Assembly (NCBI RefSeq): GCF_964275005.1
Contig: NC_092690.1
Location: forward strand, 12,094,010-12,158,009
Origin: Diadema setosum
Taxonomy: Eukaryota; Echinodermata; Echinoidea; Diadematoida; Diadematidae
Direction: 5' to 3'
DNA length: 64,000 bases
A program made the translations under genes and the position numbers. The notes under the pieces were generated by a model. The model was not told where the DNA came from and searched no databases. It saw nothing but the letters and a program-made list of their open reading frames with translations. Every line of letters begins with the position of its first letter. Position 1 is the first letter of the stretch. Below, one piece after another: positions 1 to 12,900 of the stretch.

Positions 1-439
1 ATCGTTCAGCAACGGCGTGTTATTAAATGGCACATCATAAAAGAAGTGAATGCATGGGGCCTAAGTTCGGTTTTTGAGGATTTGTCCTGGAAAGCTGGAA
101 TAAAATCGCCGAGATATTCAAAAACATCTATCAGTCTTTTGCAGTCATAACAGGGGCCATGAGTAAGGCATCTTGCCATAAGAATATTATACCCTACTCC
201 CCCATTCATCTTTACCTTTTATGCAATGAAAACCTCCACCTTTCGCTACCCTGGAAGCTACAGCGCATTGAACATTTTTAACATTATCAACGGATAAACC
301 AATGAAAATGGAGACTTTTTAACAGGATTCCACGGTGCCAACCCTCTCAGCACTGTTTTCTTTTCGTCTTTTCTCTTACGTCTTTTTTTTTGGGGGGGTG
401 GGGGAGGGATACAGCCCTGAGGAAATTCATGTTATTCTT

Positions 440-441
<2 letters not shown>

Positions 442-479
<38 letters not shown>
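442..479. repeat. (GT)n microsatellite
   Basis: An uninterrupted GT dinucleotide run of about 38 bases is read directly. It is a simple repeat with no further inference. Confidence 0.95.
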
Positions 480-480
<1 letters not shown>

Positions 481-1048
481 ACGGATGAAGCCATAATTCT
501 ACTTACATGACACTAAACAGTGTGTGAATGGTATTTGGTATAATCATTTCCTACCAACAACTCTCGCTCTCTCTATGCCTAGAGTGTATCTAACACATAC
601 ATCCCACCCTCCCAAAACATATAAGTAGGTTTGCTTATCTTGATGAGTAGATGCGACACTGAAAGAGCTACATTAATCTACATAATCATGATTTATTTAC
701 CCCCCCCCCAAAAAAAAAGCAAGAATAAGCAACAATTTGCAAGCCTCAAGCGGCATGCGCAATGAATAGGACGTATAACCAACATGTACGTGCTGCAGAA
801 CAGCAGAAGAGAGAAACGGCAGCACAATCGATTATAATCGACAAAGAATTTAACTAAAAAAAAAAGGGGGGAGGGGTATTCCGCGATGTTTTTTATATTT
901 TTAGTTAGTGGCCAGCTTGAAAAGGGGTTTATATTCAGGCAAACTCACAACGGCGTGTTGTGGACTGCATTTAGGAGCTTAAAGAGCTCATGGACTGTAT
1001 AAGTTCGGTCGATGAGTGCGGCATGCCGCTGACGCATTTTCTTCGTCC

Positions 1049-1213
1049 TAGTCTGGTTTCCACACCTTTTGCCAACTGCACTCCTTTTACAAAATGCGTC
1101 TATAAAACAGCCAAACCTTCTACTTGTAACACGTCATTAGAGGTCGATTATGATAATTGTTCTGTAAGGGAACCCAAGTAGGCCTATGAGAAGACGGTCT
1201 GGAAGGCAGACTA
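1049..1213. mobile_element. small hAT-like MITE, older copy
   Basis: The left end reads TAGTCTGGTTTCCA and the right end is its approximate inverse (GGTCTGGAAGGCAGACTA). The same ends and the same internal order (a CTTT block, then AACTG.ACTCC) occur in the cleaner copy at 17383-17565, which supports a shared family. No open frame lies inside. Its target duplication is not clear, so it is probably older than the other copy. Confidence 0.55.
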
Positions 1214-1617
1214 TTACTTCCCAAGCACTGCCAAGCATGTACGCTGTAAGAAACTGCAAATGCGTGACTTTCATAAATTCAATCTTTTGACAATCCTGAA
1301 GGCCCACAATCTATAACAAGACTAGGTCCTCATCTCCATCCTCCAACTTATTCAACACTCGAATATTTGTTTATTGTTTTTATCTTCATCGAAATAACAT
1401 TAGTGTTTTCACTAGTGTTTTCCCTACTTATGTAACATATATCTTTCCTTTTATTCAGCTATTTGTTTTTAATTGTGTTCAGTAGATGTAATAGAAATAC
1501 GTTCAATTTGACCAATCATTTTAATATGATTTTTATCTCAAATACGGAGGATATACGCATTGTCAACTAACTTTACTATTAATAACATCATGAACGACAA
1601 AATTTGTGCTCGTGCAA

Positions 1618-1620
<3 letters not shown>

Positions 1621-1664
<44 letters not shown>
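1621..1664. repeat. (TG)n microsatellite
   Basis: An uninterrupted TG run of about 44 bases. Two overlapping open frames that read through it as Cys-Val repeats are artefacts of the repeat. Confidence 0.95.
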
Positions 1665-1666
<2 letters not shown>

Positions 1667-2002
1667 GGACAAGAGTTTAGTGAGTGCACAGAAAAAGGAA
1701 ATATATTTGATCAAAATCAGTGCCTCGTATTTTGTCTCTGGTATTACAAGAATAGTATCTGTCGTTCTGTCACGCTGCTCACGTTATTTTGAGTTTTCTT
1801 TCATTTTGGTTAATTTTTGACATCTTAGCCCCGAGCATGTTAGGATCATCTGTAAAGAAAATAACAACAGTCAATCAAATTCAGCATGTTCCATTACTTT
1901 TAAGTAAACTGACGGCAATATTCATTACTTATATGTAATGCCTACAACAATTGCCAACCTGTTACTTGTCTTGTGTAGGTACGGATTATTCTTTCTTGTA
2001 AG

Positions 2003-2718
2003 TGTGACCGTGCACCACAAAACGAACAAAAAGTCGCACCCTTGATTCACGTGAGGACTCAAGAAAGGTGAAACGGGTCAACCATGTCAATTTTTAGTTT
2101 TCCATATTTTCTGAAAGAGCTATTCCTCTCCTATATTATTCTTGAGTTTGGGATGATAAAATGAATTGGAAAGTGCATTTTCAGTAGTTTTTCTACAACC
2201 ATTTTTTGTAGAGTAGTGAGATCAGGTATGTCTTAGAGACCTCTTTTCAAGTCTTGATAACCCTGTGCAAACTCTTCACTTTCAGGTCTCATAACTTTTA
2301 AAGATATTACTACTGCGTTTAAAGTTTGCATTGATCATGGACAGAATGTTATAATAGAGCGTGTCTAATTTCAATTTAATTTGATAATCCCATCATTGTT
2401 GTTGCTCCAGTGGTTTACATCTTGTTTTTTTTTTGTTTTTTGTTTTTTTGGTCCCATTCATCGCACAGCTAGCACGGTTTGGTAAAGATTAAACGTATGA
2501 ATTGTATACAGATAGACCTTGTAATCCAGAGCCTCTTTTCTCTGTTCACACTTTGCCAGAGTGAGCGCTTTCCTTCCGATATTTAGATATGTTGGGAGTG
2601 TCAATTTGAATTGAGTGATACATCATTTTAAAGCTTACAGTCTGCCCTTTTAGAATCTATCCTTAACTAAAAAACAATGTCTGGCGACTTACTGTTTGTT
2701 TTGTGGTGCAGGGTCACA
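2003..2718 (+). mobile_element. TGTGACC-family MITE, copy 1
   Basis: This non-autonomous element is about 0.7 kb. It starts TGTGACCGTGCACC, followed by a CAAAACGAACAAAAAGTCGC-type subterminal block, and ends with the inverse, GGTGCAGGGTCACA. It has no transposase frame. The body is recognisably the same as the copies at 8908, 22856, 32205 and 62089 but clearly more diverged. The right end shares a TA with the inverted copy 2. Family features are TA target sites and imperfect inverted ends of about 36 bp. A Tc1/mariner-type mobiliser is inferred from the TA target only. Confidence 0.75.
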
Positions 2719-2720
2719 TA

Positions 2721-3439
2721 TGTGACCCTGCACCTCAAAACAAACAAAAAGTCGCCAGACATGAATTTTTAGTTGAGACCATATTCTGAAAGAGCAGACT
2801 TTAAGCTTTAAAATGATGTATAATTCAAATCAAATGGACTCTGCTAACCTATCTAAACATTGGAAAGAAAGCACAAACTCAGGAAAAGGGTGAACTGAGA
2901 AAAGAGGCTCTGAAGTACAATGTCTATTCAAGCGCTTAATCTTTACCATGGGCCGTGCTAGCTGTGTGATGAATGCGACAAAAAGCAGGAAGTAAACCAC
3001 CAGAGTAACAACAATGAAGGAATTATCACATTAAACTGAAATTAAGCGTGCCTCATTAAAATATTCTGTCCATAATTAATGCCAACTTTCAAAGCAGTAG
3101 CATTATCCTTTCAAAAGTTATTAGAGTTGAAAATGAAGAGTGTGCACAAGGTTTTTCAGAAATCAAAAAGGGATTCTAAAGACACACCTAATCACACTAT
3201 TCTACCAAAAATGTTTGAGATAAACTGCTAAAAAACCACACTTTCCTGCCCGTTTTATGATACCAAATTTTAGCATAAATTATTATTTAAAATAATCAAC
3301 ATAATGTAAAAGAAGACCCGCTCTTTCAGAAAATATGAAAATGTCAAGTTCTGCTAGGTTGACCCATTTCACTTGTTTCCAGTCCTCAAGCAAAATCAGT
3401 GTGTGCGACTTTATGTTCGTTTTGAGGTGCACGGTCACA
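2721..3439 (-). mobile_element. TGTGACC-family MITE, copy 2 (inverted against copy 1)
   Basis: The sequence starts TGTGACCCTGCACC and ends GGTGCACGGTCACA, so it is in the opposite orientation to copy 1. Only the TA at 2719-2720 separates the two. It closely resembles the copies at 22856-23552 and 32205-32897. No coding capacity is seen. Confidence 0.85.
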
Positions 3440-4414
3440 TATACTATCTTGACGAATGTTTTGTATTTACTATGTCCAATGTTTCTAGAAAACGATTTGC
3501 CATTATTCATAAAGTGATACGTAGGCCCTGTTCTCCCCCCAAATGACTATATCTTCGTCTGAGCTTGCAGGTCCTGTCTGGACAACGCAATCCTCCGCTT
3601 TTTTTGTTATTCTTTTAGACCCATGTTCCATGTTGACCCTGTGATTATTTTGTACCCCTACGTTCACTTGATATGATTAATTTGTTGTCACAATCCCTTG
3701 TTTTTTTTTTTAATAATGTTTTACGAAAGTACGAAAGTTTGTTCCATGCTCCCCATCTTCTACCCAACAACTAATTATAGTGGTTGAACTCAGAAGGTTT
3801 TAGATTAAGGCCATCAACCGTAGTGTATTTGATCACAGTCAGATATATCCGAGTGGTGCCGGTCGACTATCAGGTCAGTCTGAGACATGTCAGATGGTGA
3901 TCCGATGAAGTAAGATCGTCCGATGGGGATAACGTGCGACATGACATATTGCCTGAAACTTGCCTAATGGTCAACCAACACAAGTCGGATTCATAAGACT
4001 GTGATCCAATACACTCCGGATGATGGTTGATGGAAGCAACAACCTTTACTTTTGATGACTGACATTTGAAAAAAAAATCTCTTTGGAATAAGAGTTTAAA
4101 TCCTACTTATGCTGTCCTGGTGTTCTTTCTTCGTTTTCACTATTTTGCGTCCGCTGTAAGATGGCGATATTACAAACCGTAGGTTTGAAGGGATGGCGCA
4201 GCTTCGTTCAGCTTGAATCCCTCTGACATTAGCAACGAGTGCGGACAATGCGAAGCCACTCTGGTCCTCCTTTGATCACATTCAGGGGTCGGTGGGAAGG
4301 AGAAAAAGATCATGGAGATCCCCTTGCACTTGCTTGGTAAACTAACAAACAAACAAAAACATTTAGTAAGTTTTGCGTAAAGTTTAGATATTTTCATCTA
4401 AAGGGTGAGGGAAA
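3440..4414. other. gene-free stretch
   Basis: No exon-like sequence is seen. The minus-strand 75-codon frame near 4170-4397 shows no family motif. A foldback repeat occupies 3811-4033. Confidence 0.55.
3811..4033. repeat. foldback repeat, about 220 bp
   Basis: The left arm begins CCATCAACCGTAGTGTATTT and continues with GATCACAGTC. The right arm, read on the other strand, begins CCATCAACCATC and continues with GGAGTGTATTGGATCACAGTC-like sequence. The two arms therefore form an imperfect inverted repeat with a short centre. No open frame or clear target duplication was found, so the superfamily is unknown. Confidence 0.65.
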
Positions 4415-5207
4415 GCCGCCACCTTCTGACAAATCAGGCGCTAGCACCACTTTCCTGTGCATTTAGGGGTGAAACTTGCCTCGTTGTTCTCAAACGGACA
4501 ACCTATAGTTTCTCATGAGTCGAATATAAGTGAAATAAGTTGAAAGCAAATAAGCAATCCCAACCCACGGGACTTACATTATACATTTAGCATGTTCTCC
4601 GTTTGATTGTTTTGTTTCAAGAAGGTAAAAAAAAAAAAGTCTGGAGGGGGGGGGGGGATGGGATACACCCTGAAATATCCCACCTGTAACACGTGCAAGT
4701 TATTTATATGCTTATGTCTCTGTCCACTACATGATAATGGTCAAATCGTTCTACCTAATTTTCGGTCTTGAAGAAAAATATAACACCAAAATACCCTCCC
4801 CCTAGTTTTCATGTCGATTTGGTCCTTTGTGCACTTCGTATTATAAAGCCTTAATATCTCTTCACAAGGAATAGATTAATCAATCTGCAATTGAAATAAA
4901 ACATCAAATTAAAATGAAGCATAACATTAAAGTTATTCTTCTGGTTTTCATGCGTCCATAGTTCTTATGCATGTCATAGTGAGTTATACTGAGTATCTCT
5001 TTTAAAAGAAACATACTTTTCGATCAGCCGTTGGAATTTGATATTACCCAGGTGGAGATCGACCTTGAAACTCCCTGAAGTGTCTTCGTGTCCATCGCAG
5101 TGATCATGACGGGAAGAATGTATAATAAAAAAGGCCACAGATATTCATATCCGACCCAACCTGATGCAGAGCCAGCCCCAAAAGAGCTTCCTTACCCAGG
5201 AATATTG

Positions 5208-5456
5208 GGTGCACGTCATGAGACCGAACCCCACGAGTCATACAACCCACGAGTCATACAGCTCACAAGTCATACAGCTCATGAGTTATACAGCACACGA
5301 GTCATACAGCCCATTAGTTCGACACTAAGCTAACAAGGCTTGCGAGACCGACACATTATAGCCCCGTGTTGTATCTGTCGAACTCCTGAGCTTTACTTGC
5401 CTAGTGTCGATCTCATGGGCTGTTTGTATGACTTGTGGGTGTCGGTCTAGTGGGAC
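5208..5456. repeat. word-repeat foldback, copy 1
   Basis: It opens with GTGCACGTCATGAGACCGA and then has about five near-tandem words of the type ACGAGTCATACAGCCC. The second half carries the inverse words (GTCGATCTCATGGGCTGT, then TATGACTTGTGGGTGTCGG). Related copies lie at 19306-19593, 45608-47873 (split) and 57993-58203. No coding capacity. Confidence 0.7.
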
Positions 5457-6087
5457 GACGACATAATATCACTATAACTCTTGGAGGAACATGAATACAA
5501 CTGTATGTACGACTGTAAACTAGAAATACATGTACAATGTATATATATATATTTTTTTTTTCAAATCAGGTGTGTCTAATAAATATTTTATGCAATGAAG
5601 TCATGTCTTGCCTTAATTACTCCATCATTAATTTTACAGAATCTTTTGAGGAGTTGTGGATTTAGCAATTTTCGGCACAAATATCTTAGTACGGTGAAGC
5701 ATTTTCATGATCTTTGAGTGACGATCTTGTATGATTCGAAGACTGCCAGTATTGCATAGACTAGCTATTCAAAACAATTATGTCACAACATAGCCCCCCC
5801 CCCCCAAAAAAAAAAAAAAAACAAACAAACAAAACAAAACACACATATGCACACATAAACGTATAAAAACAAGCAGATAAACACAAACAGACATACACAA
5901 AATAATAACTCGAGTATCGAATCAACGTGAGTGGATAAAACGTTATTTTTCACATGCATGTGATTACACCATCGTTTTGCCCAATTTACACACGGGTAAT
6001 TTCAATCTCCTTTGTCAAAAACACGATACATTTGAACTCATATATAAAATCATGATCTTCTGAAATGACAAATCTAACATAATCAAC

Positions 6088-6089
<2 letters not shown>

Positions 6090-6125
<36 letters not shown>

Positions 6126-6149
6126 CTCTCTCTCTCTCTCTCTCTCTCT
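6090..6149. repeat. (TC)n microsatellite
   Basis: A TC-rich run with two TTTC interruptions. It has a counterpart at about 22238-22269 in unit 2, so it predates the duplication. The Arg-Glu-rich minus-strand frame across it is an artefact. Confidence 0.92.
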
Positions 6150-7309
6150 TTGTATAAGAATATGTATAATCACACATTGATATGCAGACACAATTATGTT
6201 CAGAGTTCATATAACACCAATACATGTAATCAAAAATACAAATTCTTTGAGGTACTGTTAACAGCTAGCAAGTTGCCACCTGGCGAACTAATTTCAATAT
6301 CAGAAGCTACAATTTGTACTCATACATACCTTTTCAGTTTGAAATGATTTGGGAACACCGTAGATTTCATTTCAAAACCTAGACCAGAATTGTTAGTAGG
6401 AATGTGAAGGGCACACAAACACACAAAATACAGCTGTAACTGACATGCACTTTACCTAGTTTAGGACCAATAAAAGCAAGTCATAATGACTACGATTCAA
6501 GTATCACTTGAGTAAAATTTCAAACAATATTGGATGTTTGGGGAAAAAAAGAAATATAATGCAAAACACATTGCATATACAATGCAAAGTCAATAATAAA
6601 GAGTTCCGATACACGTATAACAAAATACCTGATATAACAGACTAATATTTCCGGTCCCAACAAGTTTATATTTTTGTGTGTGTTGTATTGGTGATTATTG
6701 ACTTCTTATATGACAAATTATCTGATATGATATATCTGATATTGTAAATATTTGTAAGTGGACAAGTGAGCCCATAAAACACAGCCATATGAATTGATGA
6801 CGATGAACTCATCATCGCGTAGAGCACAACTTTAACCATAGATATTCAGAGTGCAGTATATGCCTACTGTATGACTGCAACAATAGTTCAGAATTTCAAT
6901 GCGCATGACAAATATTACAACAAATGTCTTGATTGATTGATTGATTGATTGATTACTTTATTGTCCACTCTGGATTTTTTTTTTTTTTTTTTTGGACATT
7001 GGATACCACAACACAATAAACATTTAATACATCACAGGTACACCACAGACATGTCACAGAATACGAATTAAATTAACTCATATTAACATACAATAACATA
7101 TACGCCAAAACAACATAATACATTAACCCACATGTATAACTATACAAAAACTATTAATATTTATTACTTGTATACAATAATTAAACTCATAAATATATTC
7201 ATTAATATCCTTTCCTCCATCAACATTATAAACTAAATGATATATCACCTGCATATCCAAATATATTTTATAATTCACTCCAGAATCTCCCCATAAATAT
7301 AGATACATG

Positions 7310-7429
<120 letters not shown>

Positions 7430-8873
7430 CATTGCCATAACAGCACCTTATCAAAAAATACTAACACAAAATCTGTCTTATATAATTACACCTTTAAATC
7501 ATTACACATACCACTGTGAAACAACACAATCAATACATTTGTATAACAATCACATGTCCCCATTCCAACTCAAATGCTCAAAAACTGAGATGGCAGTTAG
7601 CTACACAAAATTTTGAATCATTTGTTGGGGCTTCACACTAACCCCATTTTTTCTACTGGTCCAACGGACAGGTTGAACTGTAGGTACCCAGTTTTTTTCC
7701 ACTTATACCTGTTCTATTCCTGAATAAAAAAAAAAAAGTTACTGGTCTGACAGTGATTTTTAATGGTGTTCATGGTAAAACATATACATAACACCCACAA
7801 AAAGACTTATTACACAACTACGCATTACGTGGATCACATGTGAAGATTTGCAACTGAATTGCTTCTATACTAAGAGTAGTTTGATCCACATTTTGGTATG
7901 ATTTTTATGAAAATTTGTGGTTGCCATGGTAATACATTACTTAATAATATTATTGAAGAAGAAGGTGTCTTCCACATGAGTAGCAAATGGAGCACACACA
8001 AATACAAAAAAAAAAACAACCAACAGTTCATCATGAACATAACAATATCAAGTTTCGAGGAAGGAATCATTGAATGATTATTAACTTCTTAAAAAAAAAA
8101 GAGCAAAACTAATTATACATAGGCAGTTGCATATCAAATGAAAGCAAATTAATGAAAGAAATGCCAAAAGAGCAAGTGGACCACAGAATTTATCTTAAAT
8201 GGTGCTCCAATCAAAATGAAGACACAGCTATTATATGATCTAGAGATTGCAAGTGCGATAGGTGATCACTGTCATATAAAGCAATGCTTCTCTAACTGTT
8301 TGAACATAAATACGAATGTATATTTCAGACCGATGATTTTAAATACACTCAGGACAGGACTTTTAACATTTATTTCGCTTAGGGGCCTCATACATGTTTA
8401 ACATGGCAAGCATAAGTTTTTGTTTGTTTGTTTGGTTGTTTGTTTTTTGACAGACTTCTAAATAATGAAGTAAGCCAAAACAAAGACGCAAATCCATTCA
8501 TTATATTCAATTATTTACAGTCTCCCTGTCTAGGAGGACCTCAGGAGGACACACGGAGGACATGACAGACAAAAAAAAAAAAAAAAGAACAAGAGAAGCT
8601 TTTACTTTAGAGTCCCCTAAATGTCGAGCGCAAGGTAAACATACATTTCTGTGGCTATCAATGGGAGGGTATTTTTCCTTGAGAGAGATGGCAGCTTTTT
8701 TATGTGCGCCATAAACAACGAAGGTCATCGGAAGTGTGTGCTATGTTCACTCCGAGACAGTTTAGAGTCCCCTCATTTAGCACGAGTCTATAGCGCAACT
8801 CTTTGAGGTTGTGGCTAAATCGTGCTACGTTGTCTAGCATGATCTTTACCTCAGATTTAAACCAGACTCAGAC

Positions 8874-8907
<34 letters not shown>

Positions 8908-8911
<4 letters not shown>

Positions 8912-9598
8912 ACCGTGCACCTCAAAACGAACATAAAGTCGCACACACTGATTTTGCCTGAGGACTGAAAATAAGTGAAATGGGTCAACCTAGCCGAACT
9001 TGACTTTTTCATATTTTATGAAAGAGCGGGTCTTCTTTTTCATTATGCTAAAATTTGGTATCATAAAACGGGCAGGAAAGTGTATTTTTTAGCAGTTTAT
9101 CTCTAACATTTTTGGTAGAATAGTGTGATTAGGTGTGTCTTTGGAATCCCCTTTTCATTTCTGAAAAACCTTGTCCACACTCTTCGATTTCAACTCTAAT
9201 AACTTTTGAAAGGATAGTGCTACTGCTTTGAAAGTTGGCATTAATTATGGACAGAATGTGTTAATGAGGCATGCTTAGATTCAGTTTAATCTGATAATCC
9301 CTTCATTGCTGTTACTCTGGTGATTTACTTTTTTTTTTTTTTTTTGTCCCATTCATCGCACAGCCAGCACGGTTTGGTAAAGATTAAGCGCTTGAATAGA
9401 CACTGTACTTTAAAGCCTCTTTTCTCAGTTCACACTTTTCCTGAGTTTGTGCTTTCTTTCGAATATTTAGATAGGTTAGGAGAGTCCATGTGATTTGAGT
9501 TATACATCATGTTAAAGCTTAAAGTCTGCTCTTTCAGAATGTGGTCTTAACTAAAAATTCATGTCTGGCGACTTTTTGTTTGTTTTGAGGTGCAGGGT

Positions 9599-9602
<4 letters not shown>
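8908..9602 (+). mobile_element. TGTGACC-family MITE, copy 3, inside a (TA)n tract
   Basis: The element is 695 bp, with TGTGACCGTGCACCTC at the left and GAGGTGCAGGGTCACA at the right. Long TA runs flank both sides (8877-8907 and 9603-9648), consistent with insertion at TA. Unit 2 at about 28882-28897 has only a short TATATA stretch in the same context, which is an empty site. The insertion therefore most likely postdates the duplication. No open frame. Confidence 0.88.
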
Positions 9603-9647
<45 letters not shown>

Positions 9648-9804
9648 TACAAGTTCAAGAGGAATTGATGACAGTTATTTTTCATCATTCTATAAGACTT
9701 CCACTGAACAATTCTACTACTTCTAATAAATAAATATTGGAAATAATCTCATTACGTATAGGATTCCAAATCGACTGAGGAATAGAGTCAGGTATTTATG
9801 CAAA

Positions 9805-9953
9805 TCACTTTGGAACACCGATAGCAACACAATTTTTGTTGAAGTCTGATGTTTCCAGACATTGCAGCATGAACTTTGCAACATCTGCTCTTGGGATCGT
9901 ATAAGCGGCCTTTGATGTAAACTGTCGTCCAATGTCAAACACCAGATCTTTGC
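9805..9953 (-). CDS. gene A exon 4
   Basis: This exon is 149 bp including TGA (9805-9807), with acceptor CTTCAG|GCAAAG. It encodes GKDLVFDIGRQFTSKAAYTI then PRADVAKFMLQCL, the family's C-terminal strand and helix. Codons for AAYT are replaced in gene B by codons for GDHK. Confidence 0.93.
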
Positions 9954-12900
9954 CTGAAGGTGGAGATAGGGGGTGGAAAGAAAAAGAGGAATGGTTTAAT
10001 CTTGATTCAGATACACTGTAGAAAAATAGCGTTCCAAATTCCTGTGCATTCAGCCTTAAAGAGAAATAACATCCAAATGCATATAATCTGTAGATTGAAT
10101 GAGTGCAGCAGTACCAACAGAACATATCAGTGAAGTATGAGAAAAATTGGACAATACACTTGAAGACATTTACTGTCTAAAATCTTGTTTTTTTTTTCTG
10201 CCATAACTGAATGAGAAAATAACAATACAGTTTGCAAAATCACTTCTCTTTTTAATGACATTTTTTAAGGATGATACAGAGAACAATAACATCACATTTC
10301 GGCACTCTATATGAGTGTACAGTAGCCACCACTAAATCAAGTAGTGTCTGGTGGAGCAGCTGATGGCCTAGCACAGACAAAAAGAGGATGAGAATAGATA
10401 AATATTCTGACCGATCTTGTGCTGCCCTCCCAACAATGATTTTGTGGAAAAGAGCTTGAAATGGCTATCCTCATTATTGATTGAAAACCCAAGTTTTATA
10501 CTATCAAATATGAAAAAAAAAAAAAAATATATATATATACATATGAGCCAATAGGAGACTTGTGCTGTAATGGCATAAACTCTCTGTTGGCAACATGTGC
10601 AACTCTCAAGATTCTTTAATATTTTTATTTGATACTTTTTGTGCCAAGGACTTCACAAAGCGTGTACAATGCTATGGGTTGTATATTTTTTTTTTGTATC
10701 GATCGGCACTGCAAAGACACAAGGAGGTAATTTGATTGCACAGTCATAATACATACGAGTGAAAAAGTCTCAAGTCATGCAAGATGAGAGGGAGACATGA
10801 CTTTGAGAGCTCTAAACTACTTTCAAAAGACAACATTTAGGTCATCATACAGTTGTTGGCATCCATCTGTCTCGTGAGACAATTGCATACACCCTGCATA
10901 AAACACCAGTTTATTTCTTGCTGGAGCATTTCCTGCTATGACCAAATAGGCCAACTCTCGAATGGCAGTCTCGGCTACACTTGCTGCAAATGAAAGAGGT
11001 TGGCTGCGGAGATGCTGTGGGCATGGCAGCTGTCCTCTGTTTTGTCGAGCTTTCCTGGATTCCAGTGTCTTCTCATTTCTCTGTGTTTCTCCATGATGCC
11101 ATCACGTACGACAAGTCTCCACCTTGTACGGACTGAAGCAATGGTTGCCCAACTCTTCACTTTCAAACCATTTGCTTTTATGTCGCGCTTGCAGACGTCC
11201 GTGTACCTGAGGTTTAGGCGACCAATAGCTCTGGAACCAGTGGCAAGCTCTCCATAACAGCAGAGGCCTTACCAATAGTTTATCCAGCTCAGCATCCAGA
11301 GACATGTTGCTAGAATTGGTTGAACCTAAGTAAGTGAAGCTGTTGACAGCTATCCAACTGGTAATTGTCAATAGTGATGGAGGGTGGGGTTTCAATTCCC
11401 TGGCACATGAGTTTGGTCTTCTGCAGGCTGATTTCAAATCCGAACTCTCTGCATGCTTGCGAAAATCTATCCATGATAGTTTGAAGGGTTCTTCCGTATG
11501 AACTGTGCATGCTGCGTCGTCTGCAAACAACATTTCCCTGATTAGTACATGACGTGCTTTCGTCTTTGCTTTCAGACGGGCCAGATTGAACAGCTTGCCA
11601 TCCTATCTTGTATGTATCTAGATATCCTCAGTAGCATTCTCAAAGGCATAGGACAGCAGCATAGAGAAGAAATCATCAAACCAAGTCAGTGCCACAGGAC
11701 ACATCCTTGTTTCATCCCGCTACGAATGACTGGCATAGACTTGGAGTTGCCTTTCGTACACTTATTCAGGAATCGTACATTAGCGACTAATGTTCTAACA
11801 TAGTCCTTGGGGTCAGCACTTTTCTCTCGTTATTCCATTTTTTGTTGTTGTTGTTTTGGTTTTTGGTATACCAGAGGAAATTAAGTTCCTATATTGTACA
11901 TGAGGATAATTGTGATCTTAGGACCTGAATTTTGACTTTGTTGCAATTGGACTTGTTACAAACGAGTTTGGTATAATGGGAGCGCACTGTATCTTTGTAA
12001 GTTGGGAATCTACCAACTGTACAAAATAACACATATACAGTGAAATAATAATAATAAAGGCATATAGTAATTTTGGGACCTACATTTTACTCTATTGTTT
12101 AATGGGGCTTTGTCACAACCATGTTCAGTATGGAATATGTGCGCACTGTATCTTTGGGAAGACAGGGTGCTTCCACCTGTTAAAAAAAAAAAAAAAAAAT
12201 GACACATTTCTGCAGAGGCTGAGCATACCTGTACTTGCAGAGTTAGTGAGCTGCGGGGGTAGGACCATGGTGTAATCAATGTCCTGGCATTCGTCTTCAA
12301 GGTACTTGGCCATCACCGCCATGTCGTTGAGCGGCTTCGACAGTATCGGTCGTATCACCCAGCGGGCCATGCGGCCAGGATCATCATTGGGGTCAACTGC
12401 AAGCATGGACACAGACAATGGAACAATGGGATTCACACACTGTATGCTGCATGTCTCCGATACCCTCTCCGGTAGACACAACGGGCTGGGCAGAGACATT
12501 TTTTTTTTTCTGCATTGCAGTCATGCCTGTCATGCACAGCGAATAGTGCAACAATCATTCACAGAGACAGTATCGTGCATTTGTGAAAAGCTCACTTGCT
12601 ATATATCGATAGGATTGAGGGCGCAATAACGAGATCAATTATGGCTTGTTCAATGTATGAAACATGTGTACAATATGTGTGAAAATAAGTACTTTCATAT
12701 ACATGTAGGCCTAGATGTATACAGTGATGATACATAACTGTTTGTGAGTGATACACATAACCTGTTTAGAATCTGTCTGTACTGTCCACCTCTTTTGAAA
12801 ACCTATCTATGGCGGTATACCGCCATTCTTGTCATCTCTACTGGGTGGCTGTTATAGACCGATCTGAATGCATACTCACCTTTGACATGCCAGGTTGCGA

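Larger units (their letters stand above)
1..2002. other. gene-free stretch, left edge
   Basis: I see no coding exon on either strand. Open frames here are short and lack family motifs, and two of them read through a GT microsatellite. The stretch holds two GT/TG tracts, a C-run next to an A-run near 703-718, and one small MITE listed separately. Confidence 0.6.

Noticed and set aside
5986-6225. Arg-Glu-rich minus-strand frame
   Set aside because: It is the translation of a TC/GA microsatellite. The same reasoning removes frames at 54625-54882, 12809-13270 and 34292-34680, which read purine or pyrimidine tracts.
12125-12499. 124-aa continuous protein at gene A exon 3
   Set aside because: Only 12229-12396 matches gene B and is bounded by splice sites. 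The extensions are intron read-through.
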